Source: Candidatus Woesearchaeota archaeon (lineage in GTDB: Archaea > Nanobdellota > Nanobdellia > Woesearchaeales > JACJVW01). Taken from it: 64,000 bases of DNA. The position numbers and the translations under genes are program-made. The stretch covers positions 1 to 64,000 of the forward strand of contig JACJVW010000002.1 of the NCBI GenBank assembly GCA_020637435.1, read 5' to 3'. This document shows, one piece after another, positions 41,493 through 49,858 of this stretch. The notes beneath the pieces were generated by a model. That model had not been told where the DNA came from, did not search any database, and was given only the letters and a program-made list of their open reading frames with translations. How positions within the stretch are numbered: the stretch's first letter is position 1; every line of letters begins with the position of its first letter.

Positions 41493-42959
41493 ATGGGCGT
41501 GACAGAACTCTTTGTAGAAGTGGACAGGCTTTCACAGGAAGAGAAAAGAGCGCTAAACGGATTCGAAAAACGGCTTCAAAGTCTTGATGACCACAGAAAA
41601 CTGGTAAAAAGCATCATAAAAGAACTCTACAATGACACCAGCAAAGCAAAACCGCTTCTAAAAAAACTTATCGAAACACTTCAAGAGGCATTCCGGTCAC
41701 TCAGGCCCCCTGAGGATATTCATCTGACGCTGACACATGAGGAAGAGTTGCTCAAAGACCAGATACAGAGGATACGAAGCCTCCGCATGGTTGATGAATC
41801 TCAGGTTACAGACAGGCTCCAAAAGATGCTGATGCTTGAATCTGAGGAAGAGAATCTTGTGCAGGCATTCGCAAGACGCGTCAATGATTTTCGAAGTCTT
41901 GTCAATAAGCAAAGAAGCATGATAGAAAAAGAGCTTCAAATACTTGACAATGCGTATAAAACCCTCGAAAAAGGGGGTTACATCAACCGTGAAGAAATAG
42001 TCTATGAGCTCAACAGGCTGCAGGAAGAGATCAGCCGACTCATACGTGCAGAGAAGGATGCGCTGCACGACCCGCTTGATGTGATAGTGGAGAGGAACTC
42101 ACAGGCCAAGCGTTTTGTACAATCGCTCTGGAACAGAGACGCTAACCGAAGGTTCGCTGCACGACTCATTCACCGCAATAAAATAACCCCGGATGACATC
42201 AAGAAAGATGTCCGTACCTTCACAAGACCGGATGAATTCAGTGAATACCGCTTTCTGCTAAGTAAAGAGCCCGTAGCCTCTCTGGTCACTGCTGAAGCTG
42301 CCGACCTGCTTCAAAGGCTCGAATATAAACGGATACAGAAAGAAAGAGACGGAGGTTTCCTGCAAGGTCTGCTCAAAGAGATGGCGTTCAAAGATAGGTT
42401 GACCCAGATAAGCAACAGGAGATTCCTGGATAGCGAAGGAAAGAAACTTTTTTCTCTGTTACGGGAAAGGCGTATTGGATCCCTTGGCATCTTCATGATG
42501 GACATCGACTACTTCAAAAAGTTCAATGACACCTATGGTCACCAGGTAGGTGATATGGTGCTGGCTGAAGTAGGTAGCGTCTTGCGTTCAAGCGTCCGAA
42601 AGTCTGACATCAAGGGTAGATATGGTGGTGAAGAATTCACAGTTATTGTGGTTGATGTGCCCAAGTCTAGATATGGAGCTATCGCCGACCTCATAAACAG
42701 AAGGATCATTGAACAATCACGCCCTGTCATGGCAAAAGTGAATCTGCAATACATAAAGAAACGTTATACCGACACTGCCGAAGAGAACTCGCTCATACGT
42801 TCAATGATAGACAATGGAACCTTAAGGCCATACATCACCATGAGTATAGGTATCCATGATGTTGGAGCGGATGAGAGCTATGAGCAGGCATTGAAAAGAG
42901 CAGACTCCGCCCTTTATAGCGCAAAAGAAGCTGGCCGCAACCGTTACCATATAATCTGA
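41493..42959 (+). CDS. GGDEF-domain protein, predicted diguanylate cyclase
   Basis: The 488-aa protein has about 270 residues of helical coiled coil, then a GGDEF domain from residue 295. The metal Asp is in FMMDIDYFKKFNDTYGH (Asp 337), the active loop is RYGGEEF (378-382), and an RxxD inhibitory site (Arg 369 to Asp 372) lies at the canonical five-residue distance. MSIGIH and ADSALYSAKEAGRNRY complete the domain; there is an insertion of about 35 residues before MSIGI. No membrane helix or sensor domain is seen. GGDEF domains are rare in archaea. ATTTTAATAGG lies about 28 bases before the ATG. Confidence 0.92.
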   Translation: MGVTELFVEVDRLSQEEKRALNGFEKRLQSLDDHRKLVKSIIKELYNDTSKAKPLLKKLIETLQEAFRSLRPPEDIHLTLTHEEELLKDQIQRIRSLRMVDESQVTDRLQKMLMLESEEENLVQAFARRVNDFRSLVNKQRSMIEKELQILDNAYKTLEKGGYINREEIVYELNRLQEEISRLIRAEKDALHDPLDVIVERNSQAKRFVQSLWNRDANRRFAARLIHRNKITPDDIKKDVRTFTRPDEFSEYRFLLSKEPVASLVTAEAADLLQRLEYKRIQKERDGGFLQGLLKEMAFKDRLTQISNRRFLDSEGKKLFSLLRERRIGSLGIFMMDIDYFKKFNDTYGHQVGDMVLAEVGSVLRSSVRKSDIKGRYGGEEFTVIVVDVPKSRYGAIADLINRRIIEQSRPVMAKVNLQYIKKRYTDTAEENSLIRSMIDNGTLRPYITMSIGIHDVGADESYEQALKRADSALYSAKEAGRNRYHII

Positions 42960-42966
42960 TTGTGCT

Positions 42967-42980
42967 TGATTCTTTTTTTA
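42967..42980 (+). terminator. T-rich transcription end of the GGDEF gene
   Basis: GATTCTTTTTTTA lies just after the GGDEF stop and before the next promoter, in the form of an archaeal oligo-T terminator. There is no hairpin. Confidence 0.4.
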
Positions 42981-42992
42981 AGCAGCCATAAC

Positions 42993-43001
42993 CTTTATAA
43001 A
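42993..43001 (+). promoter_or_regulatory. TATA box of the exosome-proteasome operon
   Basis: CTTTATAAA predicts a transcript start near 43020, giving a leader of about 40 bases that contains GCAGGAGAGAG. It is the only promoter I see before rnp2, psmA, SBDS, rrp4, rrp41, rrp42 and rpoK. Confidence 0.55.
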
Positions 43002-43062
43002 GGAGGTACAATTTCATGATTGCAGGAGAGAGAGAAGAAGATTGTACTTCTCAGCTTATACT

Positions 43063-43416
43063 ATGAATGTTCAGAAGAAGCTGAAACCTGTTTTACCGAC
43101 ATTACGTGAAAAGAAAAGATACATGGTCTTCGAATATGATTCGAAGGGTTCTCTCTCAAAGGATGCCATCATCCGGTCCATAACTAAAAACTTTGGTTCG
43201 CTTGTGGGGACTCTTGGAGCTGCCAAGGCGGGGATGCAAGTCCTTAAGGACAAGTTCGACAGGAACACAGGTATTCTTCGTATCAACCACAGATACGTTG
43301 ATCACGTCAAAGCAAGTTTCGTCCTGCTGCGCGAGATAGACGGCCATGAAGTTATGGTAAGAAGTCTTGGAGTTAGCGGGATTCTCAAGAAAACGATGAG
43401 ATTCACAGGGAGGTAG
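43063..43416 (+). CDS. rnp2: RNase P protein component 2 (Pop5)
   Basis: Rnp2 is an archaeal and eukaryotic RNase P subunit needed for tRNA 5' processing. The sequence KPVLPTLREKKRYMVFEYDS, then GSLVGTLGAAKAGMQVL, GILRINHRYVDHVKASFVLL and SLGVSGILKKTMRF is typical. I chose ATG 43063 (117 aa); a TTG at 43042 in the same frame is possible, as neither has a well-placed ribosome site. First gene of the operon, 5 bases before psmA. Confidence 0.93.
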   Translation: MNVQKKLKPVLPTLREKKRYMVFEYDSKGSLSKDAIIRSITKNFGSLVGTLGAAKAGMQVLKDKFDRNTGILRINHRYVDHVKASFVLLREIDGHEVMVRSLGVSGILKKTMRFTGR

Positions 43417-43421
43417 CAAAG

Positions 43422-44150
43422 ATGCAACAACAACCAATGCCGCACCAGCTTATGGGTTACGACCGCGCCATCACAATGTTCAGTCCTGATGGCAGGTTGC
43501 TCCAGGTTGAGTATGCGAAAAAGACGGTGAAACAAGGTTCAACTGCAATCGGGATGGTCTACGATAAAGGCGTCCTGTTAGTGACAGATAAGCGTATAGT
43601 GGACAAGCTCATTATCGCAGACTCGGTCGAGAAGATCTTTCAGATCGACAGCCATATCATCGCTACTGCTGCAGGAATCCTATCTGACGCACGAGTACTT
43701 ATGGAACGTGCCCAGGTAAATGCCCAGCAGAATAAAGTTACTTATGACACAAATATCGAAGTCGTCAGCGTCGTCAAGGACATTTGCAACCTAAAACAGG
43801 TATGCACCCAATCAGGCGGTCTTAGGCCCTTCGGCGTTTCCTTGCTCGTAGCAGGTATCGACAGGAAAGGTCCATCACTGTACCAGACTGACCCAACAGG
43901 AATCTATTTCCAGTACAAAGCAGCAGTTATTGGTGAAGGAGATGGCGAGATAGAAGAAATTCTGCTAAAAGAATACAAAGACCAGATGAGCCGAGATGAC
44001 GCAGTTACATTAGCCATGTCCTGCATGAAAAAATTCCTCGATGAGAATCTGACCCAGGACAGGATCGACGCGGCATACATCGAAAATGAAGCTATGGTCC
44101 GCATCTCAAAAGAAGAAATCAGCAGATTCATCAATCAGGCAAAAAAGTGA
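43422..44150 (+). CDS. psmA: Proteasome alpha subunit
   Basis: PsmA forms the outer rings of the archaeal 20S proteasome. The 242-aa protein has the alpha signature YDRAITMFSPDGRLLQVEYA and the QGSTAIGMVYDKGVLLVTDK strands. GGLRPFGVSLLVAGIDRKGP, then YKAAVIGEGDGEIEEILLKE, also fit. It has no N-terminal catalytic Thr, as expected for alpha. GGGAGG lies before the ATG. The beta subunit and PAN are not in this window. Confidence 0.96.
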   Translation: MQQQPMPHQLMGYDRAITMFSPDGRLLQVEYAKKTVKQGSTAIGMVYDKGVLLVTDKRIVDKLIIADSVEKIFQIDSHIIATAAGILSDARVLMERAQVNAQQNKVTYDTNIEVVSVVKDICNLKQVCTQSGGLRPFGVSLLVAGIDRKGPSLYQTDPTGIYFQYKAAVIGEGDGEIEEILLKEYKDQMSRDDAVTLAMSCMKKFLDENLTQDRIDAAYIENEAMVRISKEEISRFINQAKK

Positions 44151-44155
44151 ATAAT

Positions 44156-44851
44156 ATGTCAGACCACATTCATCTTGCACGACTTAAAAAAGGCAAAGAG
44201 CTTTTTGAGATTGTCATCGACGCAGACAAGGCCGTCCAGTTTATTGAAGGCAAAGAAGTCAGCATTGAGGATGTTGTGCAGAGCCAGCATATTTACCAGG
44301 ACGCAAAGAAAGGTCTTGAAGCTGCGCATGAGCATCTAAAACCTATCTTCGGTACAGATGATGCGATAGAGATAGCCAGGTTGATCCTCAAAGAAGGCGA
44401 GATTCAATTCACTTCGGAGTACCGTGAAGCTCTGCGCAAAAAGAAAGTGGACAAAATAATTGGCATCATTCACAGGAATGGTGTCGACCCCAAAACTAAT
44501 CTGCCACATCCCATGGAACGTCTCCATAGCGCGCTTGAACATGCGAAAGTTCATATCGATGAACGCGTCGCGGCAGAGCAGCAGGTGCATGATGTCGTCA
44601 AGAAGATAAACAATATTCTTCCTCTCAAGTTCGTAACCAAAGAGCTTGAAGTCATCATACCATCCGCATATGCGCACAAAACTTATGGTCGCATGAAGGG
44701 GTTTGGAAAGATGAAGTCCGACAATTGGCACAACGATAGTTCCTGGTCAGGAATCATCGAGATTCCCGGCGGCATGGAGACCGATTTCTATGAATTGGTC
44801 AACGGACTCTGTCAGGGTAATGCAACAATCAATGTTATTAAAGTGAAATAG
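44156..44851 (+). CDS. SBDS-family ribosome maturation protein
   Basis: SBDS/Sdo1 helps release the eIF6 anti-association factor from the large subunit. The 231-aa protein has all three domains: FYSH-type N-terminus (LARLKKGKELFEIVIDADKA), central helices (LPHPMERLHSALEHAKVHID) and a C-terminal ferredoxin-like domain. A GTG at 44147 in frame, overlapping the psmA stop, is an alternative start; I prefer ATG 44156. It belongs to the conserved archaeal exosome superoperon. Confidence 0.94.
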   Translation: MSDHIHLARLKKGKELFEIVIDADKAVQFIEGKEVSIEDVVQSQHIYQDAKKGLEAAHEHLKPIFGTDDAIEIARLILKEGEIQFTSEYREALRKKKVDKIIGIIHRNGVDPKTNLPHPMERLHSALEHAKVHIDERVAAEQQVHDVVKKINNILPLKFVTKELEVIIPSAYAHKTYGRMKGFGKMKSDNWHNDSSWSGIIEIPGGMETDFYELVNGLCQGNATINVIKVK

Positions 44852-44859
44852 GTGAACAC

Positions 44860-45543
44860 ATGTCAAGTGAAATAATTGCAAAAGAAAAAGACATTGTCGT
44901 TCCGGGAGAAGTGCTCGCGGTAGGGATGGATTTCCTGCCAAGCAACGGCACATACCGAAACGGCGACAAGATTATGGCAAGCACCGTAGGACTTGTCAAT
45001 ATAAAAGGAAAAGTTATCAAACTGATTCCTCTAAGAGGAAAATACAATCCTAAGGTTGGTGACACCGTCATCGGTAAAGTGTCTGATATCCTCTTCTCCG
45101 GATGGAAAGTGGACATCGGTTGTACGAATGATGCTGTCTTGCCACTGCAGGAAGCAAGTTCAGATTACATCCAGCGAGGTGCAGATCTGACGATGTACTT
45201 CGACCTTGGAGATTACATAACCTGTAAGATCACCAATGTGACCTCACAGAAGCTGATTGATATCTCTGCTAATGGGCCAGGTCTAAGAAAACTAGGTACA
45301 GGTAGACTCATGAACGTATCCTGCAATAAGGTGCCAAGAATTATCGGCAAACAGGGCTCCATGGTTAATACCATAAAGGAACACACTGGCTCAAAGATCA
45401 TCGTAGGTCAGAACGGCGTAGTCTGGGTAAAAAATGAAGACCCGGTAAAAGAGCTTCTCACTGCACAAGCGATCAAGATGATCGAAGACAACGCGCACAC
45501 GCCTGGACTGACCGATAAGGTCACCAGCTTCCTTAGTAGGTGA
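44860..45543 (+). CDS. rrp4: Exosome RNA-binding subunit Rrp4
   Basis: Rrp4 caps the archaeal exosome and feeds RNA to the core. The 227-aa protein has an N-terminal domain (IVVPGEVLAVGMDFLPSNGT), an S1 domain (GKYNPKVGDTVIGKVSDILF, then GWKVDIG) and a KH domain (MNVSCNKVPRIIGKQGSM, then TGSKIIVGQNGVVWV). TAGGTGAACAC before the ATG gives a ribosome site. Ends 5 bases before rrp41. Confidence 0.96.
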   Translation: MSSEIIAKEKDIVVPGEVLAVGMDFLPSNGTYRNGDKIMASTVGLVNIKGKVIKLIPLRGKYNPKVGDTVIGKVSDILFSGWKVDIGCTNDAVLPLQEASSDYIQRGADLTMYFDLGDYITCKITNVTSQKLIDISANGPGLRKLGTGRLMNVSCNKVPRIIGKQGSMVNTIKEHTGSKIIVGQNGVVWVKNEDPVKELLTAQAIKMIEDNAHTPGLTDKVTSFLSR

Positions 45544-45548
45544 TTATT

Positions 45549-46259
45549 ATGGCTTATGAAAAAAGATTCGACGGACGTGCTTTCGAAGATACTCGTGAGA
45601 TTGACGCGAAAGCAGGTGTGGTAAAGAACGCTGACGGTTCTGCCTGGTTTAAGATAGGCAAGACCGAAGCTATCGCAGCGGTCTACGGACCACGCGAGAT
45701 TTACCCACGATTTAAACAGAACGCAAAAGAAGGCGTTCTGCAGTGCTTCTACAATATGATGCCATTCTCCGGCATGGGAGACAGGGTTCGACCGGGTGGA
45801 AACCGAAGGTCTAAAGAGATTTCCATGGTCATCACCAACGCGCTTAAACCAGCGCTTGACCTAAGCGAATATCCAAACTCTGCTATCGATGTGTTCATCG
45901 AACTTCCCAAGACCGATGCAGGCAGCAGATGCGCAAGTATCTGTGCTGCGGCTATAGCTCTTGCTGATGCTGGCATACCTATGAAGGATGTTGTCTCAGC
46001 TGTGGCTGTAGGCATTGTAGACGGAACGGTTCTTGTTGACCTTGATTATGCGGAAGAAGCATTCGAAGGTGAAGTCGCTGATATCCCTATCGCAGTCATC
46101 CCATCGACAGGTGAACTTACTCTGCTGCAGATGGATGGACGAATTTCCAAGGATAACCTCATCAAAGCGCTTGAGCTTGGTAAACAGGTCTCCTTAAAAA
46201 TCAGCGAAGTACAAAAGAAAGCACTCAAAGAAGTATACGAGGTGCAAAATGAAAACTGA
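45549..46259 (+). CDS. rrp41: Exosome catalytic subunit Rrp41
   Basis: Rrp41 is the active RNase PH-like subunit, degrading RNA 3'-5' with phosphate. The 236-aa protein has FDGRAFEDTREIDAKAGVVK, the RNA/phosphate Arg region GGNRRSKEISMV and the catalytic acids in DGTVLVDLDYAEE. ATG 45549 follows TAGGTGAT at a good distance; the longer frame from 45540 would overlap rrp4. Its stop overlaps the rrp42 start by eleven bases. Confidence 0.97.
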   Translation: MAYEKRFDGRAFEDTREIDAKAGVVKNADGSAWFKIGKTEAIAAVYGPREIYPRFKQNAKEGVLQCFYNMMPFSGMGDRVRPGGNRRSKEISMVITNALKPALDLSEYPNSAIDVFIELPKTDAGSRCASICAAAIALADAGIPMKDVVSAVAVGIVDGTVLVDLDYAEEAFEGEVADIPIAVIPSTGELTLLQMDGRISKDNLIKALELGKQVSLKISEVQKKALKEVYEVQNEN

Positions 46260-47019
46260 ACAGAAAGAACATATTCTTGATATCCTCGATAAAGGCTCCA
46301 GGTTTGACGGACGAAAATTTGACGAGATGCGGCCGGTCGAAGTTACCTATGATATCAGTCCTAATGCTGAAGGTTCCGCTCTGGTAAAGATCGGCAACAC
46401 TGAAGTGATGGCTGGTGTCAAGATGTCTATCGAGCAGCCGTATCCGGACACCCCGGAGAATGGCAATCTATCCGTAAACGTGGAACTGCTCCCGCTATCG
46501 AACCCGTCGTTCGAACCGGGACCCCCTTCTATCGACGCAATAGAGCTTGCTCGAGTCATCGACCGAGGCATAAGAGAATCTGGATGCATTGATGTCAAAT
46601 CACTTTGCATCGAACCTGGAAAAAAGGTTTGGACAGTATTTGTCGACGTTTGCAGCATCAATGACGATGGTAATCTTAAGGATGCTGCCAGTCTAGCTGC
46701 TATCGCTGCTATCAAAAACGCAAGATTCCCTGAAGTGGTCGATGGCGAAGTCAATTATAAGAAGAAGACCGATAAGAGCGTTCCGCTCAACGGTGTTCCA
46801 ATCGAAGTAACCATCGTCAAGCTGGGAAACCACTTCCTTGTCGACCCCTGCCCTGAGGAAGAGAATGTTGCTGAAGCCAGGCTGACACTTGCTAGCCTTG
46901 AAGATGGAACATTATGCGCTCTTCAGAAAGGAGGACAACAGCCCCTTACAACAGAGCAGATTGACAAGATGATCGAACTCAGTGTGACCAAAGCTGCCGA
47001 ACTGAGATCCAAGCTATAG
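46249..47019 (+). CDS. rrp42: Exosome structural subunit Rrp42
   Basis: Rrp42 is the inactive RNase PH-like partner that pairs with Rrp41 in the hexameric core. The 256-aa protein has SRFDGRKFDEMRPVEVTYDI, NVELLPLSNPSFEPGPPS, VIDRGIRESGCIDVKSLCIE and VWTVFVDVCSINDDGNLKDA. The C-terminal half has NHFLVDPCPEEENVAEARLT. The catalytic Asp pair of Rrp41 is not preserved in the same form. The start overlaps rrp41. Confidence 0.96.
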   Translation: MKTEQKEHILDILDKGSRFDGRKFDEMRPVEVTYDISPNAEGSALVKIGNTEVMAGVKMSIEQPYPDTPENGNLSVNVELLPLSNPSFEPGPPSIDAIELARVIDRGIRESGCIDVKSLCIEPGKKVWTVFVDVCSINDDGNLKDAASLAAIAAIKNARFPEVVDGEVNYKKKTDKSVPLNGVPIEVTIVKLGNHFLVDPCPEEENVAEARLTLASLEDGTLCALQKGGQQPLTTEQIDKMIELSVTKAAELRSKL

Positions 47020-47027
47020 GTGGAAAC

Positions 47028-47261
47028 ATGGAAACCATTGTTGATGATCCAAAGAAATTTACCAAGTACGAAAAAGCAAGAATAATCGGAGCCCGTGCTC
47101 TGCAGCTTGCGATGGGCGCACCCATTCTGATAGATCTCAAACCTAAAGATCTTGAAGAGCTGAAGTACAATCCGATCAAGATTGCGCTAAAAGAGCTGGA
47201 AGCTGATGTGCTTCCGATCTCTATCACCCGTACGCAGCCGAAGAAGAAAGACGAAGAATAA
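47028..47261 (+). CDS. rpoK: RNA polymerase subunit K (Rpb6 homologue)
   Basis: RpoK stabilises the clamp side of archaeal RNA polymerase. The 77-aa sequence has the family core KYEKARIIGARALQLAMGAP, a spacer, then NPIKIALKELEADVLPISIT. The acidic N-terminus (METIVDDPKK) resembles the Rpb6 tail. GGTGG lies before the ATG. Last gene of the exosome operon; a T-rich terminator follows. Confidence 0.93.
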   Translation: METIVDDPKKFTKYEKARIIGARALQLAMGAPILIDLKPKDLEELKYNPIKIALKELEADVLPISITRTQPKKKDEE

Positions 47262-47289
47262 ACAAGCCTGCTTATGTATAGGTGTACGT

Positions 47290-47318
47290 ATTCTTTCATT
47301 TTTCTTGTTCTTTTTTTG
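47290..47318 (+). terminator. T-rich terminator after rpoK
   Basis: About 20 of these 29 bases are T, ending in seven T in a row, with no hairpin. This is the form of an archaeal intrinsic terminator, placed between rpoK and the promoter of the DUF655 gene. Confidence 0.45.
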
Positions 47319-47372
47319 GTAAAGTTTAAATAGTTAAATAGACATAGTCGTATTTGGATTAGGGGGAAGAAT

Positions 47373-47933
47373 ATGGAACATAAACCTATGAAAGAAGAGA
47401 CGGCTATAGTGCTCGATTTCTTGCCGAACGGCTATCCATTCGATAAACGGCCAAGTCACAAGAAGACACCTATAGTACAGGCTATAGGTAAGACACATTT
47501 CACTTTGCTTGAACTTGTACCAAAAAAAGAAGTGCAGCTGCAACCAGGTGATGAGATCTACATAGGTGAAGGTAAGCGTGACCAAATCCACCATATCTCA
47601 GGCAGACTGGCTTTCGATAAGCTCACTGCAACAGCCAGGTCAGAGATGGAGTTCACGATCAATGACATCGTCACGAAACGCGAGAAAGACTTTGTCCAGT
47701 TCTTCAATAACGCTCAACCCCTATCGACAAGGATGCATCAGCTCAACCTCATCCCTGGATTTGGCAAAAAGCATATGTGGGAGATTCTCGAAGAGCGGGA
47801 CATTAAGCCATTCGAGACTTTCGAAGACCTAAAGACAAGAATTAAACTTCTTCCAGAACCCCATAAAGCTATTGTCAAAAGGATTCAGGCCGAGTTGACG
47901 GGAACAGAGAAGTACCGATTATTCACAGATTAG
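47373..47933 (+). CDS. DUF655 predicted RNA-binding protein
   Basis: A 186-aa archaeal DUF655 protein (COG1491): an OB-like N-terminal part (ETAIVLDFLPNGYPFDKRPS, then QAIGKTHFTLLELV) and a helix-hairpin-helix C-terminus (LNLIPGFGKKHMWEILEERD). The family is often near RpoF/L21e or exosome genes and is thought to bind RNA. GTTTAAATAG lies about 45 bases upstream, and AGGGGGAAG just before the ATG is a strong ribosome site. Confidence 0.9.
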   Translation: MEHKPMKEETAIVLDFLPNGYPFDKRPSHKKTPIVQAIGKTHFTLLELVPKKEVQLQPGDEIYIGEGKRDQIHHISGRLAFDKLTATARSEMEFTINDIVTKREKDFVQFFNNAQPLSTRMHQLNLIPGFGKKHMWEILEERDIKPFETFEDLKTRIKLLPEPHKAIVKRIQAELTGTEKYRLFTD

Positions 47934-47949
47934 ATAATTTTTTATTTCA

Positions 47950-48045
47950 AAGTATATATTCTTCCTGATGCCCTACCCCTTAAGCTGGCGATAGGCGGCA
48001 TAATGCCTCCCATGACCGTGCAGAGAGTCGGTAGGGTTCTTAATT
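47950..48045 (+). ncRNA. Possible structured RNA between DUF655 and the 94-aa gene
   Basis: CCCTACC at 47971-47977 can pair with GGTAGGG about 60 bases later, enclosing smaller hairpins (GGC-ATAAT-GCC; ACCG with CGGT). A TATA-like AAGTATATATTC precedes it at 47950-47961, somewhat close. No open frame runs through it. It may also be a 3' structure of the flanking genes. I know no matching family. Confidence 0.25.
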
Positions 48046-48324
48046 CACATAGCTGACAAGCATCCCAGCGCTATACATCGCGCCAGTCACAAAAAGAAGT
48101 GACACATGATCATGCTCTATCAAATCGTTTTTTCTCTCGAGATCGGACAAATCTTTTCGATACACTATATCTTGTGGAATCTGCGCTGCCTGAGGAACTA
48201 AGCCTAGAGCAAGCATCTCAAGCCCCCCGGGTGCTGGATAAATACCTAGACCTTGTCCATGCAGGTATCCCACATAGAAAGGGATGACCATCGCTGAAGT
48301 AAGATGGGAGAAAGGTCTTATCAT
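48040..48324 (-). CDS. Small hydrophobic protein of unknown function
   Basis: A 94-aa protein with two hydrophobic segments (MVIPFYVGYLHGQGLGIYPA and SLLFVTGAMYSAGMLVSYV) around a charged middle (RKDLSDLERKNDLIEHDH). Unrecognised. It lies 39 bases after proS in the same direction; an AT-rich stretch at 48345-48360 may be its own promoter. ATG 48291 is an alternative start. Confidence 0.45.
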   Translation of the reverse strand: MIRPFSHLTSAMVIPFYVGYLHGQGLGIYPAPGGLEMLALGLVPQAAQIPQDIVYRKDLSDLERKNDLIEHDHVSLLFVTGAMYSAGMLVSYVN

Positions 48325-48363
48325 ACACCAAGCAAATGAAGGGGAGAATAAAAAATATATTGT

Positions 48364-49797
48364 TCAGTAAGCTTTCCCGAAATAGAACCAGCGCTTAGCA
48401 GGCTTCCCCGTATACACACAGACCTCGCCTTCCTTGCATTCTGCTCCAAATGGACTATTCATCGTCTTGACACCTTGTGTCTCCTCTTTGATAGCATCTT
48501 CTGGTTCTATTTCATTGCAGAATGGAGCGTATGCGATCTTCTTGTTCGCAGTCGCGTCCTTAAGCTCATCATAAGTTGAACACTTGACGACGGAATCCTC
48601 AAAGTTTTTCATGGACCGTTGGTAAAGGCTTCCATGCACATCTGAAAGGACATCCTGCACCCTCTTGTGGACATGCTCAAAATCTACAGGAATCTTTTCT
48701 CCAGTATCCCGTCGGACAAGAGTGACCTGGTTTTGTTCAAGATCTTTTGGACCTATCTCTATGCGAAGTGGCACGCCTTTGAGCTCATGCTCATTGAATT
48801 TCCAGCCAGGACTATAGCCATCCCGGTCATCAACTTTTGAACGCACATCGAAAAGTTGCTCATGTACGCCTGCCGCAGCCCTAATCACAGCATCCTTCGT
48901 ATCATCCTTGTAGATTGGCACGATGACAGCCTGAATCGGGGCGACAGGAGGTGGCAGGATAAGACCTTTATCATCGCCATGCATCATGAACATCACTCCA
49001 AGCATCCTCGTCGTTATAGCGAACGTATTCTGCCAGACATACTGCTTCTGCTCATTCTCATCAACAAACTGAATATCGAATGCCTTGGCAAAAATCTGTC
49101 CATCATGGTGGAAATCCGGTCCCTGGATAGCTTTGCCAGACTCAAGGAAGCATTCTATGCTGCAAGTATACTCTGCGCCCGCAAAATGTTCCCTCTCGGA
49201 CTTGTACCCTACAGAACCATAGATACCCATGTAATCTTTTAGGATTTTCTGATAGATACCAAGGATAACATCACGCTCGGCTTCAGCTTCTTCCTTTGTA
49301 GCGAACGCTGTATGCCCTTCATTCCATAAGAATTCACGGGAACGCATAAGCGGAACAGGATTCTTAAACTCCCAGCGTACAACATTATTCCATTGATTCA
49401 GTCGAAGCGGAAGGTCCCGGTGAGAACGGATCCATTTAGCGAAGCTTGGATACATGATGGTCTCGCTCGTAGGACGTACAGCAAGCCTTTCAGAAAGTGT
49501 ACTGCTGCCTGTTTGGGTCACCCATGCCACCTCAGGCGCAAAACCTTCTACATGTTCAGCTTCACGCGTAAGAAATTTCTCAGGGATGAAGAGGGGAAAG
49601 TAGCAGTTTTGTATCCCTGCCTCCTTGAACAGCTTATCTGTCTCATCTCTGACGATCTCCCATATGGCATAGCTACCGGGCTTGAAGATGATACAACCAG
49701 AGACATCTGAGTAATCGACAAGATCGCTCTTGGTAATGACTTCTGTATACCACTGCGAGATATCCTCGCTCTTCTTTACTGAGATTCCTTTCGCCAT
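48364..49797 (-). CDS. proS: Prolyl-tRNA synthetase, archaeal/eukaryotic type
   Basis: ProRS charges tRNA-Pro. The 477-aa protein is the archaeal/eukaryotic class II form without an editing insertion: DVSGCIIFKPGSYAIWEIV (motif 1 region), VRPTSETIMYPSFAKWIRSH, RSREFLWNEGHTAFAT (motif 2) and GVMFMMHGDDKGLILPP (motif 3 region). The C-terminal zinc-like extension ends KRWFYFGKAY. AGGTG lies before the ATG, and CTTATTTATATAG near 49833-49846 gives a short leader. Confidence 0.96.
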   Translation of the reverse strand: MAKGISVKKSEDISQWYTEVITKSDLVDYSDVSGCIIFKPGSYAIWEIVRDETDKLFKEAGIQNCYFPLFIPEKFLTREAEHVEGFAPEVAWVTQTGSSTLSERLAVRPTSETIMYPSFAKWIRSHRDLPLRLNQWNNVVRWEFKNPVPLMRSREFLWNEGHTAFATKEEAEAERDVILGIYQKILKDYMGIYGSVGYKSEREHFAGAEYTCSIECFLESGKAIQGPDFHHDGQIFAKAFDIQFVDENEQKQYVWQNTFAITTRMLGVMFMMHGDDKGLILPPPVAPIQAVIVPIYKDDTKDAVIRAAAGVHEQLFDVRSKVDDRDGYSPGWKFNEHELKGVPLRIEIGPKDLEQNQVTLVRRDTGEKIPVDFEHVHKRVQDVLSDVHGSLYQRSMKNFEDSVVKCSTYDELKDATANKKIAYAPFCNEIEPEDAIKEETQGVKTMNSPFGAECKEGEVCVYTGKPAKRWFYFGKAY

Positions 49798-49858
49798 GAA
49801 AACACCTGTTAAAAGCAGATTATCCCGGTGCTATATAAATAAGTTTCCCCGCATGAAG

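Noticed and set aside
43016..43111. 31-codon leader peptide with a perfect GGAGGT before rnp2
   Set aside because: The GGAGG lies within the TATA-adjacent DNA, probably upstream of the transcript start near 43020, so it would not be in the mRNA.
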